In this document: positions 47,164 through 59,000 of the stretch, piece after piece
Position numbering within the stretch: position 1 is the stretch's first letter
Layout: every line of letters begins with the position of its first letter
NCBI GenBank assembly: GCA_013350335.1
Contig: CM023539.1
Location: forward strand, 42,518,631 to 42,582,630
Source: Chimonanthus salicifolius
Lineage: Eukaryota; Streptophyta; Magnoliopsida; Laurales; Calycanthaceae
Direction: 5' to 3'
Length of the DNA stretch: 64,000 bases
The notes under the pieces: model-generated
The model's input: only the letters and a program-made list of their open reading frames with translations
Told to the model about the DNA's origin: nothing
Databases searched by the model: none
Position numbers and translations under genes: made by a program

Positions 47164-47699
47164 CAAAAAAGGTACTTGAACAAAGATGTTGCACTTTCAA
47201 TTTCTTCCTCCTTTTCGAGAGAGGGGCAATGTTCATGCACTTTTTTTGTATTGTTTCCCTTAACATTTTGTCTCTCCTAATATGTTTCATTATGTTTTGA
47301 TATTTGAGATCTTGAATCGAAAGCCTTTATTGGATCAACAATGAACGATTACCAACTCTGTCAGAGGCTCTAGTCAATTATGTTGATATCATCTAGTATA
47401 AAAAAGAAATATATTTTACCTCTTGATGCTCAAACTTTTGAAGGCAAAAAAAAAGCACTAGATTAGTGAGATTGTTTGTTCAACCACACTAGCATGTTGG
47501 TTCCTCAAAAATATTTATTTTTTGACATATTCTTTTAATAGAATGATTTGTTTACTTAGGGGCCAAGACAGTTATTGAGTTGCCTTTCTTATATATATAT
47601 ATATATATTTCATGGTAAAGAAAATTATTCTTGATTTCAGGGAAGTTATTATCTTGCTCATTCTGATATTTGTTGATAAGAAAGTTCAACTTCGTCCCA

Positions 47700-50055
47700 A
47701 TGGTTTGTGGACTTGGGAAAGGGCGAATGGCAACCTTGGCCAGGCTTCTTGCATCAGGAAATTATCCTATAGCAACAACAGGTAAGTAAGTTTTGTGGAG
47801 CCTAAAATTGAGTCTTGATGGTAAACTCAATCAACATAATAATAATAATAATAATAATAATTTATTATTGTTATTATTATTATTATTTTTGGTTGAGAAG
47901 TTGTTTTGATATTTATCTTTTGAAGCAATAAGGAAAGAGAATTTTATTACTAAAATAAGTATGTGTACAAAGAACCTTGAGGGGTTGGCTTGGTGGTCCA
48001 AACCCGCCCTTGTTTGCGGGAAGTCTTGGGATCAAGTTCCCCTCAACACAAAAAGGGGTCACTCCCCGTTGTTCTGTACCCAGCGTGTGCGAATTGAGAG
48101 GTTTACACATGCCCTAAAGATTAGTCATGTAAGATGCCTGGATACCTTGGTCTTAAAAAAAAGGTACGTGTACAAAGAAACAAAAAAAAAACTATACAAC
48201 CGCAAAAACTATACATCATAAAAAACTAACCAACAGAAGGGTCATTTCTCTCCACTCCCACTGTTGCCAAAACATCAGCCACCCATTTGACGATATTTGT
48301 ATACATGGTTAAAATATAAGAAATCAAAAAACACATATGAATTAGCCATTTTAAAAAGGGATAGCACCCAACGGTTCCAAACCCATTTTTATTCAATTTG
48401 TTCTTCTCCAACCCTTAACCCATTTGTATTCCATGTTCTAGTTAGAAGAAATCATAGTAGTCAAAGGACAGGGCACATTCAAAGCTCCATGGAGTCCTGG
48501 AGCTTGAAGTGCAAAGCGCATGTTTAGGTGCGAGTTCAATTATGCTAGGTGCACTAATTTAAATACTACAAGACTTATGTGTAGATTCATGGATTATACC
48601 CTCATTACAACAATTTAACAAAATACAAACAATAATCATTCAATAAATAAATAAATAAATATTGGCAATTAAGCTTCCAAGCACATATTACATATGTGAA
48701 CACGTATATCATTGAACAGTTAGAATTCTTTGTTAAATATCACTAACAATTGATTCATTTTAACTGTAATATTTATTAGCTACTCAAAACTTTTAAAAAT
48801 AGGCTTATTAAAAAAATACGTTTTAAAAGAACTGGGTGAGCCTTGAGCACAAAAAGCGCTAGGTTAGGTGCAAAATGGGTTTGGAGCTTAAGTGAGGGCT
48901 TAAACGCAATTGAAGCACATTTTGACTACTATGGAAGAAATGCACATTAGCTATGTGCTAGAAGTCTTTGCACTGTTTTATTTGAGCTTCCTCACCTCTT
49001 AATTGTGAACCATTGAAGTTGATGACGTCTTCTAATGTTTTGATTAAAAATGTTAAGGAGAAGGGTGGGGGAAAAGAAAGAGGAATAAGTGAAAAGGTTG
49101 AGTTGGGAAGGCTTTAGTGCATTGGTTGCTAGCTCAATTATTAGATGTGGCCAGGAAATTTCCTCAATTTATTGTTTTGGTAGGGAGCAAATGGTTCTCA
49201 TCCTTTATTTCTCCCCTTGAAAGTTATTTTTATATACTTTTATTGGAATTTGGTTCCTTTTGTTTATGTCACATTTTTTTTTAAATGTATAGGCTTTGAT
49301 TCCTTCACATCTAAAAAAAATTGTAGTGCACATATATCCACATTTATAAAACAAATCTCCCCTAAGAACAATTCTCATGACACTTTCATGCAAACTTTGG
49401 TTAAAATAATGGGTTTTTTGTTCTAAAAAGTTTCAAAACATTAAATCCGATTACGGTTTTTAAAAAATTTCAAAACCCCAAATCTGATATAATTTCAAAA
49501 AATAGATAATGGGTTTTTGGTTTTAAAATTTTTCAAAACTCGAAATCTGATTTAATTTCAAAAAATAAATAATGGGTTTTCAGTTTTAATTTTTTTGAAA
49601 GATTCATTTTTAAATTTTTTTAAAACCCCAAATCTGATTTAATTTCAAAAACTAGAAAATGGGTTTTAGTTAAAAAAAAAAATCAAAACCCAAAATCTTA
49701 CTTCAAAAAACAGAAAATGGGTTTTCGGTTTGAAAAAAATTCAGAATCCCAAATCTGATTTAATTTCAATAAAACCTGAAAAGTGGGTTTTTGGTTTATT
49801 TTATTTTTTCGTTTTGAGAGCTAAAAAGTGATTTTTTTAACCAAAAACCCTGAAAGATTTGATTCAGTTTTAAAAATGATAAACTGAAATCCATTTCAGT
49901 TAGGTTTTAAAAAAATGAAAATCCTATTCCCCTTTTCATCTTGGAGGTGAAATTAAAAATAGCTTCAAAAAAAATAAAAAACCTTGAGCAAATCATCTAA
50001 TGTCGAAAACCAGTTTCTGGCCATCCATACAACATTTATTCGGTTCTAGGGTTCC

Positions 50056-50091
<36 letters not shown>

Positions 50092-53000
50092 TAAACTGAA
50101 ATCCTTTTCAATTAGGTTTTAAAAAAATGAAGATCCTATTCCCATTTATTTTCTCGGAGGTGAAATTAAAAAAAGCTTCAAAAAAAAAAAAAAAAAAAAA
50201 CTCGTGAGCAAATCATCTAAAGTCGAAAAACAGTTTGTGGCCGTCCATATAGCATTTATTCGGTTATAGGGGTTCAGAGAGAGAGGAGGTGAGACCATTG
50301 TGGGTCTTAGAAACTTTTTTTTTTCAAAGTGGTTTCTCAAAACAATCCACCATCCTTTGAGTTGAATGGTTTGTTGGGTTTTAATCCTTTTTTAATCTTC
50401 ATTAAAAAAAATGAAGATCCTATTCCCTTTTATTATCTCGGAGGTGAAATTAAAAAAAGCTTCAATAAAAAAAAAACTCGTGAGCAAATCATCTAATGTC
50501 GAAAAACAGTTTGTTGCCGTCCATATAGCATTTATTCGGTTATAGGGGTTCAGAGAGAGGAAGTGAGACCATTGGGTCTTAGAAACTTTTTTTGTTCTTC
50601 TCTGTTTTTTTTTTCAAAGTGGTTTCTCAAAACAATCCACCATCCTTTGAGTTGAATGGTTTGTTGGGGTTCCCCTGTCACTTGTGCATACGCGAGCTTG
50701 CATGGGTTATACCCATATATTTAACTTCCAATGTATTTTATATATGCCAAAATTTTATATTGAGTCAAGTCCATTGAGCTTTGAACTATACTTGAAACTT
50801 GCTTGGTTGTCAAGGTAAACTGACTTTGCTGACTTGTATAAGAAAACGGAAGATATTAAATAAATTAGGTGTAAAAGTAAATCATCCAACCTTGAGGAAT
50901 TTTTTTTTTTTTTTTTGTATTTGAGCCTAAGTGGGTGTCTTCTACTCCTTTTCTCATTATCTCTGCAGACATCTTTGCATAATCTTGGCTCCCTTTTGAT
51001 CAATTGAACTGTGTGATTTCTAGATCATCATGATCTTTCATTGCTCTTGTTAGATATTCATTTGATGAAACTGTACAAAGTCCAAATTGGCATGATTGGA
51101 CTATGTGAAGTCTAGATTGACATGATCGGACTGCCTGAAATCTATATCATGATATCTTATAAATCTCTTTAGATATTCATTGGATTCCGTTGGATAAGGG
51201 CCAATCTTCATTTGCAGAGACCTAGTTCATATTGATCATGTTTATTTAATTATTTGATGCATTTTTATACATCAACAGTCATCATCCTTATTACTGTGAA
51301 AACCATTTATCCCATTTATGTGGGATCACATGTTTAGTTCCACTTCTCTTGTCAACCCTATCACAAAAAATGTTTTTTTTTGTCATCTCACAATTTCTTG
51401 TGTCCTTTCTTATCACTTCAATCCTAGTCTTTAGTGGCCCCCTTTTTCTCCATGTATCTTCCACTACGATCCTTTGATTTTTCATGCTGTGGTTGTTTTT
51501 GGTCTTTAAAGCATGTGTTCAAACCATCTAAATGGCATTACCTCATCCTTCTTCTATTGAAGGAACCATAAAGCTGACTTATGCACTCATTTGTATTTCT
51601 TTTATTGTTGTTCCATGTTTCCATCTGACATGTGCTTTTTTTTTTGAAATAAAAAATCATCTGAACCATCACTATTACTTTATTTGCTTGTCTTTCTCTA
51701 TTGTTGGTCTAACTACTTTGTTATTAAAACACTTCTTTATTGACATGGCACTCTTTTGTCACATGTCAGGACTAGCTTGTCTATAGTCTCTATGCTCATC
51801 CTATTATCTATTTCCGAATCAGATCCTCCGTTCAGATTTACAATTGGACCCAAGTATTGAAATTTATCACAACATGGTCACAGGCCATCTTCAATTTTTA
51901 TTAGTTTATCCTCGTTACTCAAATCCATTAAACTTCATCCACAATGTCAAACCATTTGCCTCAAAAATCATTTCTCCACAATGTCAATTTTCTAATGCCT
52001 TGTAAGCGTGGTGCATGAAACTTAACAAATCGAAAGGAATTACTTATGAGTTGAATAGGAAGATATTAGGTAGTTCCACTTTGTGGATTGGGTGCTAGTC
52101 TGCAAGCCCATGTAGGAGGTGGTTTAGGGCTTTAGGCTTTTTGCCTATTAAGGTCAATTCATCTTTGCTTGGGAAATGGTCATGGAGACTTGGTCAAATT
52201 GGGAATGCCCTGTAGAAGACTGGAAAGATGTTTGAATTAAGAAATATTGCTTGAATGGAGCACAATTTGAATGAGTGCTCATTATTGCAGTCATAAAGGT
52301 TATAGTTTCAAGTCATTTGGGTATGAAATGGGCAATCATTATTATCATCAAAGCCACTTATCCCAACTTTGTGGGGTTGGTAATCATAATTAGATTTGAC
52401 AAATTGTTTCCTGTGTGTTGACTGCCTTCGTTACACCCATATGACTCAAACCTACAACCTTTAAATGATTGCAACAATGAGCACTTACCAACCTACAACC
52501 TCATCCCCCTCCATTTGTTGTTGTTAAGTTGTCTATGACTAAAACAAATCAATAAGGGCTTAGAGTGGATCCTTGGTTAAGCCCAACTCCAATTGGGTGC
52601 TGTTTTGTGTCTCCAAATGCTTATTGTTTTGGTGTTTCCATCTTGTGCATGTCCATATAATCTTGACGTATCCATTTGGAATACATTTCCTCTTTTGCAT
52701 TTGCCAATTTAATTGCATTAACTTCCTATTATGTGCTTTCTCCAAAGAAATTAACTACCTAGCATAAAAGGCGAGAGTTTCCCTGAAATACTATATTCTT
52801 GTCTTCAGCTTTTCTCTACTATCATCTCCCAAAGTGTTTTAGTATTTCTGATGAGTTAATAACTGGCACAATTTTGAATTTCACTTTATTCTTACAAAAG
52901 AGAACCACAATGCACTTTTGACATTCTTCTTCTCCTTCTCCTTCTTCTAGTTAGACACTCTTGGTAACAACTTACCACAGTTTCACCTAGTGAAACCCTT

Positions 53001-56000
53001 TCTTCTATTGGGATATCATATGGTCCTAAACTCCTAATGCTTTGATTTTCTTCTTCTTAGCTAAAGGAAACCTTTCTTTTTTCGATATTTTGTTAATCAT
53101 CCTGTTTATATTCTGACAAGACGCATGAGTAAAATATAAGGGCCTAAAACATGACTAACCAAGGATTTTTTTTTTTTTTTTTTTTTGTGTTTTTCATTTA
53201 TTCATACAAGTACTTGTCTTGATTTACTTGTTTGGTTATGTTTAAATATTTGATTTCACTGAAACATGCACTTAACCTTTCAGTAGACACATTCTTATAA
53301 ATCTAGACTTCACATGTGGAAAAAAGATCTAGACTTTACATTTCAAAAAAAAAAGATTATTTTTTTATATATTTTGAGCCTGTTGGTTTTTTGGCAATTC
53401 TGGTGGGCCTGATGGCACTGTTTCATATGTTCTGACTGGACAGAGGAACTATGAATCTGTCACAAATGGCGTACTTCTGTCATATTTGTTTTCAGGTCAT
53501 TTGGTAATTGGTGCCTCTTCTCTTGGTCTCTTTGGCAGAGGAAGCAAACAATGATATGTTGGCTACTCAATCCATCCATAGAGAGTTGCATGATGCAGAT
53601 GAGGCAAATTTGCTAGAAGAAGAAGGTAGCTTCAATAATTCTTTTTAAAATTATTTCTTTGGATTAGGATATAGGCTTATTCAGGTTTTGTATTCTTACT
53701 GGAACTTTTTTTTGAATGATCTTATTGGACATTTTATGGTGTTTTTAAGATGGTTATTGAATTTTGCTTTTTAAGTGTTCTCCTTTATGATAAATGATTT
53801 TATTTTACTATTAATAGGGTGAAAAGGTAAGTTGTAGCATAAAACCCAATGATACTAGAAAAGGTAATGTGCATTGGGGAAAATTAGGTGTCAACTGCAT
53901 AGTATATGTTGGAAGTGGCAAAATTGACATTCTTGTTCAGTGGGAGCAGAGACTGGGGTTAGTGCTGTTGGATTCTTTTTATGGCTTCTAAGGTTTATAG
54001 AAAGTACTGCAAGAAGTGGATTACTCAGTCTATATTTATGTCATATGAAGAGGGGAGGATATAAAGCTATTCTGAGTATGTTCTCTCAATTTTTATAAGC
54101 AGAAATTAACTGCATGATTTACTGGTCACAGATGGAAAGGTTTTATTATATACTGATGACAGCTAGTAGAGGATGTAAAGCTATTCTGAGTATGTTCTCT
54201 CAATTTTTATAAGCAGAAATTAACTGCATGATTTACTGGTCACAGAAGGAAGGTTTTATTATTTACTGATGACAGCTAGTACTGGGATACATTTTGATCA
54301 TTCAAAGTGACTCCACATTCATAAATGTGAAAAAATAAAAATGAAGATTTTTCCCTATTAAGAAAGATGTAGAGGCTTCATTTTATTTATTTATTTATTT
54401 TAGGATGTTATATGATGGGTTGCAAATTGAAGTAGGAAATTCTGTCAGTGCATGTGAGTTGAAGATCCAGCATGGTATGCATATGTTTTAAGGGTGCTAA
54501 GAATTGTTTACTTATGAAACTAAAGGGCTTCTATTGTGGTGACTTTGATAGGTGTGAGTGGAAAAGTAGGACTTTGAAAGCCCATCCTAGATAGATGGGA
54601 TAATGGCTTTGGTGATGATGGGGGTATATGTCTATTGTTGTGAATGTTTTAGATGTGGTTCTATATTTATTTGAATGCATAGCCTCTTATATTGTACAAT
54701 GATTTTTGTAAAGAATTTCTTTTTTTAAAAATGAAAAAATTGCATTCGTTTCATCCTTTTCTAGTTTTCTCATTTTATGTTTTATTTTCCTCATATTTCC
54801 ACTGTTTCCTATTTTCACCATGCTTGTCTGTGATATTAGATATTAGAAAGAGGATGGAATTCATAATCAAATGGAAGAACCAGCCTCCTTGTTTTGGGGA
54901 GGTCAACAATGATTGAATATCTATCAGGAATTTGGAACCCTTTAGAATCAGGGTTATTAGAAATAATAGAGCCTTTTGTTGGACTTGTTTCTTTTCTTCT
55001 TCTTCCCCTTCTCTCTCTTTGGTTGTGAGAAAGGATGCCAATTGGAGGTTTTGAAATTTCTTTTTGTTATTTAAACTGTTGTAGACAAGGTCTAAACTAT
55101 TAGTGTTGCAGAAGACACTGGCTGACTTTATTATAAAACTGTCTTTTTCCCAATTTTATTTCTGAAAAAGCACACCAGCTGACCTTAAATTGACGTGCCT
55201 ATTCTCAACTCTATTGGTATACTTGCTTCTGTTGCAGATATGCATGTATTTGACTGCAAACCATTGACCGATCCGTTGAATTTGGTAATGTTTTGCAAAT
55301 TGTTTGTTAATTTCAAAATTAATTAAATGTTAATAGTAATATGAAACTTTTTAATATTTATGATGAAGGTTTGCTGCAATGCTTGTAAGAAACCAGTTAA
55401 AGCCAGTCAATTTGCTGCTCATGCAGGTTCACCATTCTCCTTTTTTATCATTTTCAGAAGGTTTTGTTGCATGTAGTTATTAATTTATTTTTGTTGTCAT
55501 TGGTCTTTCCCAACTCATGTAGTTATTAATACCTTCCTGAAGTGGCACAAGAAATGAAGATCAAGTCCTCAAAGCCATTTCAACTCTCTGTCCACTCCTA
55601 ACAACAAAAGTAGAAGTCTTTTTTGTTTCCATCTTTATCAATCTTCACTTTCTCCTTCACCACTTCTATCTCTAGTTTCCATTTTGATGTAGTCAAGAGT
55701 CCCTCCCTAGACTATTGACAAACATGAAGAATTGAGGATGAAGCAAAGGAAGAAATCTTGTGAGAATCCTTTCCCTTTCGTGAGAATGGCCAATGGGTGC
55801 CACCTGGACGCCCATAGATGGGTGGGTTTGAAAAGCCTTGGCTTGTATATGATGCCTATAAAATCCCATCTTGATTGAATAAAAGAAGCCAAGCTTTTTA
55901 AGACCCTCAAAATTTTATATTTATCTAACGGTGGAAATTCATTGAGTTAGATCAATGGGCTTTGAAAGTCAAATTGTGTATGGGTGCAATTTGTTGTGGG

Positions 56001-59000
56001 ACCCACTTCAAGACATTAGATCATGTGGGACCCACATCTGTGTAGAGTTGACCAAATCATCTTATTCTGGAAAGTCAACTTAGTTTATAATGATTGATTT
56101 GTAATTGATGTAACTGATTACTCTTTTATTTTCTTCCTACATTTAGCCATCTTTATTGTCTCCCTGTTCATTATATATTCCTGTAATCTCATACAGTATA
56201 GACATTAAAAATACAAGACAATAATTCTTCTCCAATACTTTCTCTTCTTTTTTTTTTTTTTCTAGTTTATTTTCTATATGATATTAGCTAGAACGATTTT
56301 TTAGACGCTTTAAGGGAGATTTTTTTTTTTCCATTTTTACTGTTCTTCATCGGCATTCCTGTACATCGCTGGATTCCGGAGTCACCTTTGGCACTGATAT
56401 TTGAAGACATCTGTAATGGAACTTCTCCTCTCTTCTTCCGAACGGGCTCTCTTCCCGCAGTTTACAGACTTCCTATTGTGTTACTGCTCTTCTGCAATGT
56501 TCTCGGACGTCTATTTCTTTTCTGGCAAGGCTTTCGCAGGTGGGACCCCCACTTTCCCCTGCCGTTTTTGCTATCTTTGTCGGCTTTTCTGGGCACCTTT
56601 CAATCAGCGACTGCTGCGTTCTACAAAACCCAATTTTGCTGTTTTTGCTACGATCGACTGGCTCTGTGGCTTGTTTGCCCCTTGTGTTCTTCCACTGGTT
56701 TCACCCTTGGCTCTCCTCTCTTGGCCTACAGTGGATCCAGTTTTCAGTACAAGGTGGGCCCCTGTTTTACTTGTTTTCTGGCACTACTTCAGTGACGACT
56801 GATATCCCACCTTTTGGGATTTTTTTGCTTTGATCTACGTCCGCTGTTGACAGATCGTGCTCCTACCTGGCGGTTGTATTTGCCCCTGGCTCACTTCCCT
56901 TTGCCTCTGGTTGCCCTCGGGTTCCGGTCAATGTGGGCCCCTTTTTCCTGGTTTTCCAAATTTGCTGCAGTACCGCCCAAAACTCCAGGTTTTTGGATTC
57001 TTTTCAGATCTCTGTGCATACAGTCTTTCTTACACCACGGGTCTCCAACACCATTGTTGCCCCTTGCTGTGCTTTCACTCCACAAGGCTTCCGCTTCATT
57101 TCAGTATTTGATGGGGCCCCTCTCTGACGTGTTCTTCCTCCTTCGTCGCTGCCTGCAGATCTCCTGGGTTCCTTTGGGCTTCTTCTTACTGCTATAGCAT
57201 CATGGCATCTTCTTCTACATTTTCCCTTCCTCACATGGCTTCTTTTGACACTTGTCGTGACACTAGAGGTTCACGGAAGCAGAATATCCGTTTTTGCACA
57301 TATTGCTAGATGCACAATCATTATGTTGATTCATGCTACAAGCTTCATAGCCGACCAAAGCATGCTACTCTCTCCGTTGCCCCTCCTGTTGCTCTTTCCT
57401 CAGATGTGGCTACTGACAGTGCCCTAGTGACAAGAAAGGACTTAAACCTATTACTGTAACAATTGGAGTGCCTTCAATCCTCCAAGGTCTCTACCTTTTT
57501 TATAGGGGCGCACCCTTTATCTATTTTGCACACGTCACTGTTAAGTGGTCAAAAGTACAATGAGCACCTACAACCTGAAAAAATTGCTTCGTCAATGATG
57601 AGATGAGCCTGTAGCACATCCGAAAATTGCTCATTGTTGCAACCATTAAGTTTACTGGTTTTAATCTTATAGGCATTAGATAGACAGTTGGCTCATGTAA
57701 ACAATCTACCAAATCCAATTATAAGTGCCAATGCCAAACACTGTGGGATAAATGACTTTGATGATGATGATGAAATCCATTCACTTAATCTTTATTAGCA
57801 TCTGAAAAAATTGTCCTTGGTGTGGTACAATCTAATGCTCTCTCTCTCTCTCTATATTTTTTCCTTTTCTTTTCCCAGTGACTTGTTTAGATTGTCAGAA
57901 ACCTGCATTGTAGTTGTTTCTTAATTCTTGCATTGTTATTCCCACTTTCAATTCCCCAATATTTTAATAGATATGATGATGCATTAAAGTGGCATCTTCT
58001 ATTCTTTACAGAGCGTTGTAGGACATTAAATTTTACTGAAGACATTGGCTTGGAGCTTGATGGTGGTACTGGGCATAAGAAGCCTCCTAGGAAGGGGAGA
58101 AATAAGTTACAAACAGCTTATGAAAGTATCTTTTTTAATTATTTTTTACATTGATGATTAGTTTCTTTTTTATTTATTCCTGGATGAGCCCTTAGTTGGA
58201 GCTTGTTATGAATGATTACATGAATGCTCATATGTTGGATGTAACAAGAACCATGAGTGACACACATGTGGAACTTAGTTCTCGTCTAAATAGAGGGTTC
58301 TTTATTTTTTATTTTAGTTCGAGATCAGTAATTTTCAATTGAATCTCCTTCCTAATTTGATTGGGCCCTATTTGTGATGGAAGTGGCACTACTTTGGTTC
58401 AAATCCCTAACATTTGTTACATCAAGATACAACTGTTGGAGAACAAGAAAGATCTGAGCCTGTAGATGGTGATGAGACTGCTGCTGAGTCACGTATGGAT
58501 AACCAGACTGGACTGGCTTCTTCCCTCTCCAGAGAAGCAAAAAGTAATTTCTGTCATCCTTTTATTTGTTTTCCTCTGTGTTATTATTATTATGTTGTTG
58601 TTGTACTAAACTGTGTATACAATCTGTGGCACCAGATATAAATAGGAAAACTGAAGTGTAAAAATGCTCTTAAAAAGAAATGACACATTGCATGTGATAG
58701 GGATTAATGGCCCCATCATATAGAAGGAGACATGGATATTCCAGACGGGCGTAAAAGGTCCCATGATTAATGATAGCCACCTGATCCAAGGTAATTATTT
58801 TGTCATTCCATTTCACCCTAGATTAGAAGGAATAATGGAGGTGGCTTTTTGCTCGTGGGAAATCCAGAACCCCTCCTTATGTCTGGTTCTGCTAATTTGC
58901 CCCATCACGTGCCAAATGTCATTTTTATACTTCTGTTAAACTAGCAATGCATCTAATATAAATAATGCTACGAGTGTGGCTACAGGAAAGAGTTCAAGAA

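Larger units (their letters stand above)
45019..47640 (+). other. 5' UTR intron of the zinc-finger gene (2.6 kb)
   Basis: Contains SINEs at 45,665-45,826 and 46,940-47,147 and a very decayed LINE RNase H remnant around 46,080-46,580. Confidence 0.5.
47782..53538 (+). other. Intron 1 of the coding region (5.8 kb)
   Basis: Bounded by ACAG|GTAAGT and TTTGGCAG|AG. It holds a SINE (47,975), short and long tandem arrays (49,405-50,690), an RTE LINE tail (51,270) and a SINE (52,335). No exon-like frame was found in it. Confidence 0.7.
55427..58011 (+). other. Intron of the zinc-finger gene that splits the zinc finger (2.6 kb)
   Basis: The donor HA|E codon break lies between the finger's His and last Cys. 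The intron holds the copia remnant (about 56,150-57,500) and a SINE (57,560-57,775). Confidence 0.75.

Noticed and set aside
47040..48221. 86-codon frames at 47,040 and 47,961
   Set aside because: Both lie mainly in SINE copies.
56388..57197. Three long overlapping plus-strand frames
   Set aside because: Frames in all three phases at once point to a GC-richer, CT-rich non-coding stretch; they precede a copia gag remnant and fit leader or LTR sequence better than a gene.
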